Assembly (NCBI RefSeq): GCF_024347375.1
Contig: NZ_AP025470.1
Coordinates: 3,100,001-3,164,000, forward strand
DNA length: 64,000 bases
Direction of reading: 5' to 3'
Source: Vibrio coralliirubri
Lineage (GTDB): Bacteria > Pseudomonadota > Gammaproteobacteria > Enterobacterales > Vibrionaceae
The position numbers and the translations under genes are program-made. How positions within the stretch are numbered: position 1 is the first letter of the stretch; each line of letters starts with the position of its first letter. Positions 17,593 to 26,803 of this stretch are shown here, piece after piece. Below the pieces are notes generated by a model, which searched no databases, was not told where the DNA came from, and saw only the letters and a list, made by a program, of their open reading frames with translations.

Positions 17593-18858
17593 GTGATCAG
17601 AACCTTTGCAGAACTCGATCTAAACCAAGAGCTGCTTAAAGCAATTGACGAAATGGGCTACGAACGTCCAACACAGATACAAGCTGAAGCAATCCCACAA
17701 GCGTTAGATGGAAGAGACGTTTTGGCTTCTGCGCCAACAGGTACTGGTAAAACAGCATCATTTGTATTGCCAGCACTGCAATACCTACTGGATTTCCCAC
17801 GTAAGAAATCTGGCCCTGCACGTATGCTTATCCTGACGCCAACGCGTGAGCTAGCAATGCAGATCACCGAACAAGCACGTGAGCTTGCTAAATACACCAG
17901 CCTAAACATCTTCACGATCACGGGCGGTGTGATGTACCAAGAGCACGCAGATATCTTAAGTACGACTCAAGATATCGTAGTAGCAACACCTGGTCGTTTG
18001 ATGGAATACATTGAAGGCGAGCGTTTTGACTGTCGTGCGATTGAATGGCTGGTTCTAGATGAAGCCGACCGCATGCTAGACATGGGCTTTGGTCCTGTTG
18101 TTGACCGTCTGTCTGCAGAGTGTCGCTGGCGTAAACAAACTTTACTGTTCTCAGCAACGCTAGAAGGTAAAGGCATTGAAGGCTTCACTGAAGACCTACT
18201 GAAAAACCCAGCGGAGATCGATGCGAAATCATCACTTCGTGAGCGTAAGAAGATCACTCAGTGGTACCACCGTGCAGACACAGCAGAGCACAAGCTGAAC
18301 ATCCTAAAGCACGTCATCACAGAGCAAGCTGAGCGCAGCATCGTGTTCTTGAAGACGCGTGATCGTCTAGGTGATCTACGAGCTCAACTTGAAAGCGCGC
18401 AAATCCCATGTGCATGGATCCAAGGTGAAATGCCTCAAGATCGTCGTAACAACGCGATTGCTCGTTTCCGTGACGGTTCTGTCAACGTACTACTAGCGAC
18501 TGACGTTGCTGCTCGTGGTATCGACCTTCCAGACGTAAGCCACGTAATCAACTACGACATGCCACGTACTGCTGACGTATACCTACACCGTATTGGCCGT
18601 ACTGCTCGTGCTGGTAAAAAAGGTAACGCGGTTTCTATCATTGAAGCGCACGATCAACTAATGATTGAGCGTGTGGCTCGTTACACAGACGAACCAATCA
18701 AAGAACGCTTCATCGAAGGCATGCGCCCTACGCATAAGAAAGCGGCCGTGACTAAGAAGAAGAAACCGAAGAAAGAAGATAAGAAAGCAGTAGAGAAACA
18801 AAAAATCGCGAAAAAGAAAAAAATCGCCAAGAAAAAGAAAGCAGCAAAGAAGAAGTAA
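17593..18858 (+). CDS. srmB: ATP-dependent RNA helicase SrmB (DEAD-box)
   Basis: Helps early assembly of the 50S ribosomal subunit, mainly in the cold. 421 aa from a GTG start at 17593. Motifs in order: Q-motif (RPTQIQ), Walker A APTGTGKT, PTRELAMQ, TPGRL, DEAD within VLDEADRMLDMGFG, SAT, then the second RecA domain with VFLKTRD, LLATDVAARGIDLP and HRIGRTARAG. The last 50 residues are nearly all Lys with Ala and Ile (repeated KKKKIAKK), a basic RNA-binding tail. Alternating AAG/AAA codons there make this end prone to slippage. Confidence 0.96.
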   Translation: MIRTFAELDLNQELLKAIDEMGYERPTQIQAEAIPQALDGRDVLASAPTGTGKTASFVLPALQYLLDFPRKKSGPARMLILTPTRELAMQITEQARELAKYTSLNIFTITGGVMYQEHADILSTTQDIVVATPGRLMEYIEGERFDCRAIEWLVLDEADRMLDMGFGPVVDRLSAECRWRKQTLLFSATLEGKGIEGFTEDLLKNPAEIDAKSSLRERKKITQWYHRADTAEHKLNILKHVITEQAERSIVFLKTRDRLGDLRAQLESAQIPCAWIQGEMPQDRRNNAIARFRDGSVNVLLATDVAARGIDLPDVSHVINYDMPRTADVYLHRIGRTARAGKKGNAVSIIEAHDQLMIERVARYTDEPIKERFIEGMRPTHKKAAVTKKKKPKKEDKKAVEKQKIAKKKKIAKKKKAAKKK

Positions 18859-18881
18859 TCTACCAGCTTTAACGATTCAAT

Positions 18882-18918
18882 AAAAAAGCCCCATGCAGTT
18901 CGCTGCATAGGGCTTTTC
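18882..18918. terminator. Terminator after srmB
   Basis: AGCCC-C-ATGCAG (18887-18898) pairs with CTGCAT-A-GGGCT (18903-18914), TTCG loop, followed by TTTT; A run on the left, so it can act in both directions. Confidence 0.88.
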
Positions 18919-18962
18919 TTTGTCTAGCTTATTATTGTCTGGCCTATTATCAGGCTAAATAA

Positions 18963-18999
18963 CTCGGTCTCTAATTTTTAATTAGAGGCTAAAACCGAG
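18963..18999 (-). terminator. Hairpin downstream of yaaA
   Basis: CTCGGT (18963-18968) pairs with ACCGAG (18994-18999) and CTCTAAT (18969-18975) with ATTAGAG (18981-18987); a two-part stem 24 bases after the yaaA stop. No clear T run when read leftward, so termination is only likely together with the next hairpin at 18882. Confidence 0.5.
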
Positions 19000-19022
19000 A
19001 GTAACTCGTTAGCCAAGGGCTA

Positions 19023-19799
19023 CTAGTTTTGCTCTTCACGCTTGAAAACAAGCTCTTTCGCGTTCGACTCTTCTTCAACGAAGTAGTAACCCGCCGTATC
19101 AAACTGAGTCAACGCCTCAACCGAGTCGATCTTGTTCTCGATAATGTAGCGAGCCATCATGCCACGCGCTTTCTTCGCGTAGAAACTGATCACCTTGTAC
19201 TGACCGTTCTTGCAGTCTTTGAAGACAGGGGTAATCACTTGGCCATCCAAGTTCTTCGGCTTCACGGCTTTAAAGTATTCGTTCGATGCTAGGTTGATCA
19301 ACACGTTGTCGCCTTGAGCATTTAACGCTTCATTCAACTTGTCTGTGATGATGTTGCCCCAGAACTGGTACAAGTTAGTACCACGAGCATTGGCCAATCG
19401 TGTACCCATCTCTAGGCGGTATGGCTGCATCAAATCTAACGGCTTAAGCAAGCCATATAACCCAGAAAGCATGCGCAGGTGGTTTTGTGCGTAATCAAAA
19501 TCTTCATCCGATAGCGTTTCAGCGTCTAGGCCAGTGTATACATCGCCCTTAAAGGCTAGGATTGCTTGGCGTGCGTTGTCTTGGGTAAAGGTCTCACTCC
19601 ACTGCTCAAAGCGCGCTACGTTCAACCCTGCGATTTTATCGCTGACTTTCATCAGTGCAGAAATATCTACTGGCGTCAGCTTGCGGCACTCTTCAATCAG
19701 CTCAGCAGAGTGTTCAACAAACTCAGGCTGACTAAAGCGTTCCGTCGCTAATGGTGATTCGTAATCAAGTGTTTTGGCTGGAGAAACGACAACTAACAT
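19023..19799 (-). CDS. yaaA: Peroxide stress protein YaaA (DUF328)
   Basis: Lowers free iron and so limits Fenton damage under hydrogen peroxide stress in E. coli (OxyR regulon). 258 aa, same length as the E. coli protein. The N-terminus [14 protein letters not shown] and the blocks [42 protein letters not shown] and [16 protein letters not shown] are the family signatures. AGGG precedes the ATG at 19799. A single gene between terminators; no OxyR site was identified. Confidence 0.94.
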   Translation of the reverse strand: MLVVVSPAKTLDYESPLATERFSQPEFVEHSAELIEECRKLTPVDISALMKVSDKIAGLNVARFEQWSETFTQDNARQAILAFKGDVYTGLDAETLSDEDFDYAQNHLRMLSGLYGLLKPLDLMQPYRLEMGTRLANARGTNLYQFWGNIITDKLNEALNAQGDNVLINLASNEYFKAVKPKNLDGQVITPVFKDCKNGQYKVISFYAKKARGMMARYIIENKIDSVEALTQFDTAGYYFVEEESNAKELVFKREEQN

Positions 19800-19935
19800 A
19801 ACTTTACCCTAATCGGTTATCTAACTGGATGCAGCTAGAGTATAGAAAAAACATCAACTTGTCTTTATGACTCTTCCTATTACTTCGATAGGGAGAATGA
19901 GCTTCGATAGACAGAATGAGACAAATGACAGGCAA

Positions 19936-19967
19936 AGAAAAAGGCTAAGGTCGAAACCTTAGCCTTT
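19936..19967 (-). terminator. Terminator of the AGCS symporter gene
   Basis: GGCTAAGGT (19943-19951) pairs with ACCTTAGCC (19956-19964), loop CGAA, T run when read leftward, 40 bases after the stop of the symporter gene. Confidence 0.9.
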
Positions 19968-20007
19968 CTAATCACTTTAGGATGAGCCATTTATCGCTCC
20001 AACAAGA

Positions 20008-21435
20008 TTACTTCTTGTTTTTATCCCAAATACCATCTTCCAGCTGAGACTTAAGCTCTGGGAAGTCATTCGAATCGAATGTTGGTACTTTACCCGCGTC
20101 TAGTTGGCGGTTGTAGTCTTTCGCTAGCTTAATCACGATGCCTGATAGCAGGATAATCGCCACCAAGTTAACAATCGCCATTAGGCCCATCGATACGTCA
20201 GCCAGTGCCCATACCGTTGGTAACGTCGCTAGAGAACCGAACATAACCATACCCAGAACAACGATACGGAACAGCACTAGGCCTTTCTTGTTGTTGTGCT
20301 CAAGGAAGATAAGGTTCGTTTCAGCGTACGAGTAGTTTGCAATGATTGAAGTGAAAGCGAAGAAGAAAATCGCTACCGCTACAAAGATGCCGCCCCATTC
20401 GCCCACTTGTGCTGTTAGTGCACGTTGCGTTAGTTCGATACCCGTTACTTCACCGTGTGGTACATACTCACCAGACATCAGGATGATTGCGACTGTTGCT
20501 GAACAGATAACAATGGTATCCATGAACACGCCTAGCATTTGCACGTAACCTTGTGATGCTGGGTGCGGTGGGTAAGGCGTAGCAGAAGCTGCTGCGTTTG
20601 GCGCCGAACCCATACCCGCTTCGTTCGAGAACAAACCACGTTTGATACCGTTAATCATCGCTTGTGCGATTGCGTAACCTAGGCCACCCGCTGCTGCTTC
20701 TTGCAGACCGAATGCACTCTTGAAGATAAGAGCCAGTACTTCAGGCACTTTCTCGATGTTCGCGAACATCACGTACATAGCGATCGCTAGGTAAGCCAAT
20801 GCCATGATTGGAACGATGATTTCTGCTGTACGTGCAATCTTACGGATACCACCGAAGATAACGAATGCAGAGATGATTACGATACCAACACCAACATAGC
20901 TGCGCTCAAGGTCGAATGCTGTGTTCATTGCGCTTGCAATCGCGTTCGCTTGAACCGCGTTGAATACAAGACCAAATGCAATGATTAGGAAGATAGAGAA
21001 TAGAACCCCCATCCAACGCATGCCTAGGCCTTTCTCCATGTAGTATGCAGGGCCGCCGCGGTAGTTACCGTCGTTATCACGCGTTTTGTATAGCTGTGCC
21101 AGTGTGCTTTCTGCAAACGATGTTGCCATACCTAGCATTGCGATTAGCCACATCCAGAAGATAGCACCAGGGCCACCAGCGGTTAGTGCTACTGCAACAC
21201 CTGCCATGTTACCCGTACCAACACGAGCAGCGAGACTAGTACAAAGAGCTTGGAAAGAAGAGATACCAGCACTGTCTGCTTTACGGCTGTTTCTAAGAAC
21301 AGAGAACATGTGGCCGAAATGGCGGAATTGAATGAAGCCTAGTCGTACAGTGAAGTAGATACCCACACCAACCAGTAAGTAAACTAAGATAGATCCCCAA
21401 AGGAGATCGTTCATCAAATTGATTAAGTCTGTCAC
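20008..21435 (-). CDS. Sodium:alanine/glycine symporter, AGCS family (AlsT-like)
   Basis: Inner-membrane Na+-coupled importer, probably for alanine or glycine. 475 aa, about 11 hydrophobic helices. Family signature GTGNMAGVAVALTAGGPGAIFWMW (about residues 72-95) and GLFSNEAGMGSAPNAAASA. I chose the GTG at 21435 (VTDLINLMNDLLWG): GAGG lies five bases upstream. The frame's earlier GTG at 21462 adds nine residues that would cover this ribosome site. In some vibrios a gene of this family has a glycine riboswitch; I looked in 21436-21700 and did not find one. Confidence 0.92.
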   Translation of the reverse strand: MTDLINLMNDLLWGSILVYLLVGVGIYFTVRLGFIQFRHFGHMFSVLRNSRKADSAGISSFQALCTSLAARVGTGNMAGVAVALTAGGPGAIFWMWLIAMLGMATSFAESTLAQLYKTRDNDGNYRGGPAYYMEKGLGMRWMGVLFSIFLIIAFGLVFNAVQANAIASAMNTAFDLERSYVGVGIVIISAFVIFGGIRKIARTAEIIVPIMALAYLAIAMYVMFANIEKVPEVLALIFKSAFGLQEAAAGGLGYAIAQAMINGIKRGLFSNEAGMGSAPNAAASATPYPPHPASQGYVQMLGVFMDTIVICSATVAIILMSGEYVPHGEVTGIELTQRALTAQVGEWGGIFVAVAIFFFAFTSIIANYSYAETNLIFLEHNNKKGLVLFRIVVLGMVMFGSLATLPTVWALADVSMGLMAIVNLVAIILLSGIVIKLAKDYNRQLDAGKVPTFDSNDFPELKSQLEDGIWDKNKK

Positions 21436-22144
21436 GTGAACCTCGTAATTGAGTTTAAGCACCGATCATGCTTCCTAGCCTTCCTCTTAATCGCCTATGC
21501 CTCTGTCAATGTTGTGTCGGCACTCTTGTTATATTCTTGCGGCGATTGAGACTGTAAATGTCGCTTCATGCATCCATTTTACGTATCAGTGTATTTTTTG
21601 ACGGGCGGATAATGCAGCGAGACGGCCTAAAAATCAATATGCAAATGCACTTATATTAAAATGACATTTCACTAATAACACACCTTTTGTTAACACAACT
21701 TTCAACAATACAGCCCAATAAAAGTCACATTATCGGGACATAATATCAACAACAGCCACGGCACTCCCCCAACAAGAACATCATCCTATAAAAATGACGT
21801 CAGCCTAGGTTTTACAAGGTATAGTGAAGATCTTCGTTTTTTTCTAGGCCAATGAGATCCCTATACCGCACGGCACCATGTGCACTTCAATGCATTGTAG
21901 TCAAAACGCTATTCCATTCGCACAATGAATTAACATTCAATAACCCCCAATTTAATCGTTTACTTAAGTTTGTTTGCTTGTTTTTTATACATAATAATTC
22001 TCACAATGTGTGAGCATGCATAAGAAAATAGAACAAAAGCTTCATGGATTTGAAACAAATGAGAAACAAATCAAAGTTATTGTGAACCTAAATATGATAT
22101 TTATTGGTTCGTAAGAACTAGTCCCACGGAAGGAGATATGGCTT
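21436..22144. other. Long intergenic region between the AGCS symporter and DUF3545 genes
   Basis: 709 bp, AT-rich, between divergent genes, so both promoters must lie here. The only clear structure is the palindrome at 22000-22014. GAAGATCTTC followed by seven T near 21826-21842 is too tight to fold as a terminator. No small frame with a ribosome site was found. The region is longer than two promoters need and could hide a small RNA. Confidence 0.5.
22000..22014. promoter_or_regulatory. Palindrome upstream of the DUF3545 gene
   Basis: CTCACA-ATG-TGTGAG, a perfect 6-bp inverted repeat with a 3-base centre, 131 bases before the DUF3545 start. The arms face the opposite way from a CRP site. Candidate operator, binder unknown. 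Confidence 0.4.
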
Positions 22145-22333
22145 ATGGATAGCTTTCAATTCGATGAAGTATCAGAACTAGAAATGCCTCGTGTAACTCA
22201 AAAATCACGCTCGAAACCGCTCAAGCGTAAGTGGCGTGAAATCGAAGCCATCAACGATCGTAGGCAGCTTGAGAAAGAGCTGAGAGAGATGAACCTAGGT
22301 CTTGATTTTAGCCTTGACGATATAAAGCTTTAA
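22145..22333 (+). CDS. DUF3545 family small protein
   Basis: 62 aa, charged. The core KRKWREIEAINDRRQLEKELREM (about residues 28-50) is the DUF3545 signature and is predicted to be one long basic helix; function unknown. Strong AGGAG nine bases before the ATG. An overlapping ATG at 22138 gives only four codons before a stop. A terminator follows at once, so it is a single-gene unit. Confidence 0.8.
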   Translation: MDSFQFDEVSELEMPRVTQKSRSKPLKRKWREIEAINDRRQLEKELREMNLGLDFSLDDIKL

Positions 22334-22358
22334 TCAGCACGATAAGAAATCAGATAGC

Positions 22359-22386
22359 AAAAGGCACCTATATAGGTGCCTTTTTT
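22359..22386 (+). terminator. Terminator after the DUF3545 gene
   Basis: GGCACC (22363-22368) pairs with GGTGCC (22375-22380), loop TATATA, followed by six T. Confidence 0.9.
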
Positions 22387-22485
22387 ATGTTTTGAGGTAG
22401 TTAATCCGCTCAAAGCGCCATTTGGAAACCAACCCTCTAATATAGAGGACACCTAAAAATAGGGGCGTTTCAACATTAAAACAGG

Positions 22486-23037
22486 CTAAACGCACTCTTG
22501 TTCATTTTGTCGAACCCGAGCCGCGAGTTGGCGATATTGATCGGCTATGGTCTCTCCAAAGACAGGGTCATCTTCCGGTTGAAGCCATTGAGACTCCACT
22601 TCTTGCCAATCTTTCACCGTGAATGCCTCAACAATCATGGGTAGCACATGCTTCTCTTCATATTCCATGTGCTTTCGCTGAGCCTTAACAAACGCTTCAA
22701 GCTGCTCAATAAAGACTTGCTGAGGGACCACCGCATCTTGAAGGATCATATCGACCAAACCTAAAAAGTCCGCCGTTTTCTCAGAAAGCAATTGATGCTC
22801 TAACTCCAAGTCTTCAATCGCTTGCTCGCTGCCATATTGCTTAAGATAGTAGCGATAAATGACATCTTCTTTAGGGTGATGCACTTTGTCTGAATGGTTC
22901 ATCAAGTAATGAACCACCTCTGCGATCAGGCTATAGTTTATTTCTCGCTCCTGTTTCAGAAACTCTAACTTACTGTTAAGTATCGCGAGTAAACGAGCCA
23001 TATAGCCATGCTCTCGTCTTATCCTTTCAATCATCAT
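22486..23037 (-). CDS. Hemerythrin domain protein
   Basis: 183 aa, all-helical. The metal-ligand pattern of hemerythrin/HHE proteins is visible: REHGYMARLL near the N-terminus, NHSDKVHHPKEDVIY, LELEHQLL, and KHMEYEEKHVLPMI. Such proteins bind O2 or NO, or protect and repair iron centres, through a di-iron site. I chose the ATG at 23037 (MMIERIRREHG), which has GGAG nine bases upstream; the frame's ATG at 23052 would add five residues and cover that site. Single gene on the minus strand, upstream neighbour ung. Which ligand it handles cannot be told. Confidence 0.85.
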   Translation of the reverse strand: MMIERIRREHGYMARLLAILNSKLEFLKQEREINYSLIAEVVHYLMNHSDKVHHPKEDVIYRYYLKQYGSEQAIEDLELEHQLLSEKTADFLGLVDMILQDAVVPQQVFIEQLEAFVKAQRKHMEYEEKHVLPMIVEAFTVKDWQEVESQWLQPEDDPVFGETIADQYRQLAARVRQNEQECV

Positions 23038-23123
23038 AGTATTGCACTCCATTACACCTACTATTTATAAGTGTATACGAATATGCTGATTTATGATTTG
23101 ACCCTGCTCAGAAAACCACCAAC

Positions 23124-23804
23124 CTACACTTCTGTTGGTAAACGCCAGTCAATAGGTTGTTGATCCATAGAAGAAAGCAGCTTATTGGTTGTAGAGAAGT
23201 GCTGACAGCCGAAGAAGCCACGGCGCGCCGATAATGGTGATGGGTGAGGTGCAGCCAACACATGATGCTTGCCTTCATCAATCGCTTGGCCTTTCTTCTG
23301 GGCGTGTGCGCCCCACAACAAAAAGATGATCGGTTCAGAGCGCTGATTGAGCTCAGCAATAATGGCATCGGTAAAGGTTTCCCAGCCACACTTAGCATGT
23401 GAGTGTGCTTTTGCCTCTTCTACTGTAAGGACTGTGTTCAACATCAACACCCCTTGCGATGCCCAAGAATCGAGATAACCATGACTAGGAATCTCAAAGC
23501 CCTCTATATCTTGTGCAAGCTCTTTGTACATATTGCGTAGAGAAGGTGGGATTTTCACGCCAGGAAGCACTGAGAATGCTAGGCCGTGAGCTTGGCTAGC
23601 ACCGTGATAAGGGTCTTGCCCTAAGATAACCACTCGCACGGATTCGAAAGGCGTCATATCAAAGGCACTGAACACCTGATCTTGTGGCGGGTAGACGGTT
23701 TTGCCGCTATTACGTTGCTGTTCAACAAACGCGAGGACACTCTGAAAGTACTCTTTATCACGTTCATCATTAATAATGGATTCCCAAGTCTTTGGTGCGC
23801 TCAT
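23124..23804 (-). CDS. ung: Uracil-DNA glycosylase
   Basis: Removes uracil from DNA to start base excision repair. 226 aa from the ATG at 23804 ([10 protein letters not shown]), which has GGGAAG eight bases upstream; a TTG at 23819 overlaps that site and is rejected. Family motifs: catalytic GQDPYHG (water-activating Asp), [22 protein letters not shown] and [13 protein letters not shown] with the uracil-binding His. It lies downstream of nfo (the next repair enzyme in the same pathway) with the 36-aa peptide gene between them, all leftward. Confidence 0.96.
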   Translation of the reverse strand: MSAPKTWESIINDERDKEYFQSVLAFVEQQRNSGKTVYPPQDQVFSAFDMTPFESVRVVILGQDPYHGASQAHGLAFSVLPGVKIPPSLRNMYKELAQDIEGFEIPSHGYLDSWASQGVLMLNTVLTVEEAKAHSHAKCGWETFTDAIIAELNQRSEPIIFLLWGAHAQKKGQAIDEGKHHVLAAPHPSPLSARRGFFGCQHFSTTNKLLSSMDQQPIDWRLPTEV

Positions 23805-23983
23805 CGTTTTACTTCCCAATCATCAAGGTTTCTAGCGGCTTTCGCCAGACAAAAAATAGCTGTATCGGCTAACTGTCCTAAATAAGGCTCTAGTTATACC
23901 TCATACAGCTATCAATAAACATGATGTGTAGGGTTCACTTGTTGATGAATCATAATAATCAGTTCAAGTTGTGTTTATCTCGA

Positions 23984-24094
23984 TTAACCACTTTTCTGCT
24001 GTGTACGATGGTGGCCGTGGTTATGCACGTGACGGTTTGGTGTAGGTAAACGGCGTGCGACAGCAATAGTTGAAGTTTGGGTGATTGAATACAT
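23984..24094 (-). CDS. Small His-rich peptide, 36 aa
   Basis: Not recognised. It reads MYSITQTSTIAVARRLPT and then a tail rich in His: HVHNHGHH at residues 22-29. The evidence for translation is a very strong ribosome site, GGAGG eight bases before the ATG at 24094. It lies alone between nfo (stop 24201) and ung (start 23804) on the same strand. The His cluster could bind a metal, or make the peptide a translated leader sensitive to histidine supply, but its codons precede no obvious attenuator. The leader can fold so as to cover the ribosome site (24098-24159). Confidence 0.55.
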   Translation of the reverse strand: MYSITQTSTIAVARRLPTPNRHVHNHGHHRTQQKSG

Positions 24095-24097
24095 AAA

Positions 24098-24159
24098 GGC
24101 ACCTCCTCTAAGACATCGTGAACTACATATTCACTTTAATACTATGAAAGAAAGGTGCC
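24098..24159 (-). promoter_or_regulatory. Leader RNA fold that can cover the ribosome site of the 36-aa peptide
   Basis: Read leftward: GGCACCT (24159-24153), then an inner hairpin GTGAA/TTCAC (24134-24130 with 24122-24118), then AGGTGCC (24104-24098), which overlaps the GGAGG ribosome site. The outer arms pair over 7 bp plus two possible G-U pairs, which would block GGAGG. A candidate translational switch; the trigger is unknown. Confidence 0.45.
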
Positions 24160-24200
24160 AATTATTAGAAATAGACGGAAATAAATTTTCCCCTCTATTA

Positions 24201-25109
24201 TTACGCTTCTTCACTCGCTAGCGTTGCTGAGCGATGAAACATTCTAAGTTGTTGAATTTCCTCCTTCCAGATCGTCGAATCAATGGTTTCCAGGATAAGA
24301 GGGATACCATTAAAGCGAGAATCAGAGGCAATATACTCAAAACAATCCCAGCCAATTTCGCCTTTTCCTAAAGAATGGTGTCGATCGACTCGGCTCGCGA
24401 ACTCAGCTTTTGAATCATTGATGTGCATTGCTCTTAGATAGTGCATACCCACGATGCGGTCGAACTCAGCAAAAGTATGCTCACACGCCTCTTTTGTACG
24501 TAAGTCATAGCCAGCAGTAAACGTATGGCAGGTGTCTAAGCACACACCAACACGTGACTTATCTTCTACCTGTTCGATAATCTCTGCTAGATGTTCAAAC
24601 TTCCAACCCAGATTAGTGCCCTGCCCAGACGTATTCTCGATCACTGCGATTACGTCAGGTACCGCTTGATGAGCTAGGTTGATCGATTCAGCGATCTTCG
24701 CCAAACATGCGCTTTCTGAGATTTTCTTTAAATGACTCCCAGGATGAAAATTCAAGAGCGTTAATCCAAGTTGATTACAACGCTCCATCTCATCAATAAA
24801 AGCCGCGCGTGATTTCTCTAGCTTCTCTTCTTCTGGTGCTCCTAGGTTAATAAGGTAGGAGTCATGAGGAAGAATGTGCTCAGCACCGAAGCCCAACATT
24901 TTGCAATTAGCTTTAAAGGCATTAATGGTTTTCGCTTCTAGCGGTTTTGCCGCCCACTGCCTCTGGTTCTTGGTAAACAGTGCAAATGCATTAGCACCGA
25001 TTTCACGTGCACGCATAGGCGCTTGATCAACACCACCAGCAGCCGACACATGAGCGCCAATAAACTTAATATTTGTTTCCGGTTTTGAGGATGAATTATT
25101 GTTTGTCAT
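24201..25109 (-). CDS. nfo: Endonuclease IV (deoxyribonuclease IV, AP endonuclease)
   Basis: Cuts DNA 5' of abasic sites after glycosylases such as Ung. 302 aa. TIM-barrel zinc ligands are visible: [57 protein letters not shown] and LILETID. The first ten residues are Asn/Ser-rich and poorly conserved in the family, so the exact start (25109) is less sure; the ribosome site is weak. Divergent from grcA. Same strand as ung, 286 bases beyond a 36-aa peptide gene. Confidence 0.96.
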   Translation of the reverse strand: MTNNNSSSKPETNIKFIGAHVSAAGGVDQAPMRAREIGANAFALFTKNQRQWAAKPLEAKTINAFKANCKMLGFGAEHILPHDSYLINLGAPEEEKLEKSRAAFIDEMERCNQLGLTLLNFHPGSHLKKISESACLAKIAESINLAHQAVPDVIAVIENTSGQGTNLGWKFEHLAEIIEQVEDKSRVGVCLDTCHTFTAGYDLRTKEACEHTFAEFDRIVGMHYLRAMHINDSKAEFASRVDRHHSLGKGEIGWDCFEYIASDSRFNGIPLILETIDSTIWKEEIQQLRMFHRSATLASEEA

Positions 25110-25270
25110 TAAATCACTTTACACTTTCAGAATGCTTAATAAATAAAGGGTCGTATCGGTTGCAGTTCAATAAAAACACAACAAATGTAGTAAACTTACA
25201 ACAAATATGACTGTTAAATATTTTTTATACTTTAAAATATTTTGTAATTACTTTGTTTTCAAAGGTTTTA

Positions 25271-25367
25271 TTGATTTACCTCAATATAATCACCTTTGTA
25301 AAAATATGGTTTTTGGTTGTTTTTTGACTTAAATCAATGTTAACCTTACTAATATTAGGTATATATT
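25271..25367 (+). promoter_or_regulatory. Two FNR-like boxes and -10 element of the grcA promoter
   Basis: TTGATTTACCTCAA (25271-25284) and TTGACTTAAATCAA (25324-25337) each match the FNR consensus TTGATNNNNATCAA with one mismatch. A -10-like TATATT is at 25362-25367. If transcription starts near 25372 the second box is centred at about -41.5, the class II activator position. E. coli yfiD also has tandem FNR sites, so oxygen control of grcA is likely. Confidence 0.7.
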
Positions 25368-25435
25368 ACCCAGCTCAATAAAAATCGAAAGTTAACACCA
25401 TAATCAAACCACATTCAGTGGACTAGGAGATAGTT

Positions 25436-25813
25436 ATGATCCAAGGTATTCAAATTACTAAAGCAGCAAACGATGACCTACTAAACTCAATCTGGCTACT
25501 AGATAGCGAGAAGAATGAAGCTCGTTGTGTTGTTGCTACTGCAGGTTTCGAAGCTGACCAAGTTATCTCAGCTGCAGACCTAGGCGAGTACGAGAGCCGT
25601 GAAGTTGCAATCGAAGCAGCACCACGCATCGAAGGTGGCCAACACCTAAACGTTAACGTTCTTAAGCGTGAAACGCTAGAAGACGCAGTTGCTCACCCAG
25701 AGAACTACCCACAGCTAACTATCCGTGTATCGGGTTACGCTGTACGTTTCAACTCTCTAACAACTGAACAGCAACGTGACGTTATCGCACGTACGTTCAC
25801 TGAGTCTCTATAA
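25436..25813 (+). CDS. grcA: Autonomous glycyl radical cofactor GrcA (YfiD)
   Basis: Spare C-terminal domain of pyruvate formate-lyase: it carries the glycyl radical and restores oxygen-cleaved PFL during microaerobic or anaerobic growth. 125 aa. The radical site is Gly100 in RVSGYAVRF, activated by PflA. The region [35 protein letters not shown] is as in PFL. AGGAG precedes the ATG. Single-gene unit with its own terminator and two FNR-like boxes upstream; divergent from nfo. Confidence 0.96.
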   Translation: MIQGIQITKAANDDLLNSIWLLDSEKNEARCVVATAGFEADQVISAADLGEYESREVAIEAAPRIEGGQHLNVNVLKRETLEDAVAHPENYPQLTIRVSGYAVRFNSLTTEQQRDVIARTFTESL

Positions 25814-25841
25814 TCTCAGTAAACTAGAGTGTTAAAGATTT

Positions 25842-25874
25842 AAAAAGCTTGGTCAGAAATGGCCAAGCTTTTTT
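25842..25874 (+). terminator. Terminator of grcA
   Basis: AAGCTTGG (25845-25852) pairs with CCAAGCTT (25863-25870), followed by further T, 30 bases after the stop. Confidence 0.88.
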
Positions 25875-25967
25875 AGTTTTTGTCCTAACAACTTCTTATC
25901 GTTTATTGTTCCAACTCAGAACCCGCTCACCTAAAATCAAACAAGCACAGTCACCAATCAAATTTGG

Positions 25968-26627
25968 TTATGGCGCATTTCGTTGAGAAGGATCTTTAGT
26001 AAAGGCTTTCGCCAGAGCCGTTGGATCAACATTGTCTCTTTGCAGCGCAGCACCTTGTGCCCACCACATCAACTGATGGAATGTTCGATTCATGTATTCA
26101 TCCCATTGTGCTTGATCAGACTTTTGAACAACACCGCCCTCTTCATCAAACACTTCTTGCGCTTTCGGCAAGTGAATCATCGCAGAAACAGGTAAGCAAC
26201 CTAGCTCTGACAAGAAAGTACGCATTGAAACGGATGCTCTTGCCCCGCCCCACTGACCGGCAGAATAGGTCACAATCGCACTCGGTTTATATGAAAATAG
26301 CGAGCTACCAAAGTGATTGAGAATATTAGCTAGCGCTGGGCTCATCGAGTGATTGTACTCCGGGCTAACCATCACATAACCATCAGCTTTAGCGATCTTG
26401 TCGGCTAACTCCGCTAAATGCGCGGGTACTTTTGAGCGATAATACGAAAACTCAGGCTTAAACACATCGCCAAAGTCATAATTCAATGGGTCGATAATCT
26501 CAACCGTATGCTGTGAGTGCTGATTCGCAAGCAGCTTTTCACACGCCTTGCTGACTCTCATCCCTAATCGCGCAGGTCTTGGCGGTGTGCTCTCACGTAC
26601 AGAGCCAAGAAAAATCAAAAAATTCAT
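25968..26627 (-). CDS. NADPH-dependent FMN reductase family protein
   Basis: 219 aa flavodoxin-like oxidoreductase. The N-terminus FLIFLGSVRESTPPRPARLG binds the FMN phosphate, and VSPEYNHSMSPALANILNHF plus YSAGQWGGARA are the family's flavin loops. These enzymes reduce FMN, quinones, azo dyes or chromate with NAD(P)H; the true substrate is unknown. I chose the ATG at 26627, with AAGG about seven bases upstream, over the upstream start at 26666. It converges with grcA and lies downstream of thrC beyond a terminator. Confidence 0.88.
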   Translation of the reverse strand: MNFLIFLGSVRESTPPRPARLGMRVSKACEKLLANQHSQHTVEIIDPLNYDFGDVFKPEFSYYRSKVPAHLAELADKIAKADGYVMVSPEYNHSMSPALANILNHFGSSLFSYKPSAIVTYSAGQWGGARASVSMRTFLSELGCLPVSAMIHLPKAQEVFDEEGGVVQKSDQAQWDEYMNRTFHQLMWWAQGAALQRDNVDPTALAKAFTKDPSQRNAP

Positions 26628-26733
26628 ACTATCCCTTTCCGTTTTGATCGGGTTAAAGCAATACACTTACTTAAAGCCATTTAAGCGTAAGAAAACCCTT
26701 AAATAAAGCTTACTTTAAAAACACTCAGACAAT

Positions 26734-26765
26734 AAAAAAGGTGAATGATTGCTCATTCACCTTTT
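26734..26765 (-). terminator. Terminator of the thr operon
   Basis: GGTGAATGA (26740-26748) pairs with TCATTCACC (26753-26761), loop TTGC, T run when read leftward, 38 bases after the thrC stop. Confidence 0.9.
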
Positions 26766-26803
26766 CTGATCGATCTAAGTTCTATGTTTACGTTTTTGAA
26801 AAA

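Noticed and set aside
21436..21700. Glycine riboswitch upstream of the AGCS symporter
   Set aside because: A gene of this family in V. cholerae has one, so I looked, but the conserved glycine-aptamer cores are not present on the minus strand here.
21820..21845. Terminator GAAGATCTTC plus T run
   Set aside because: The palindrome leaves no room for a loop; only a 3-bp stem could form.
24138..24162. Sigma-54 promoter upstream of the 36-aa peptide (TTGGCACC-N4-TTTCA)
   Set aside because: The -24 GG is present but the -12 GC is TC, the most constrained pair; too weak to call. If it were real, the left arm of the leader fold would not be transcribed.
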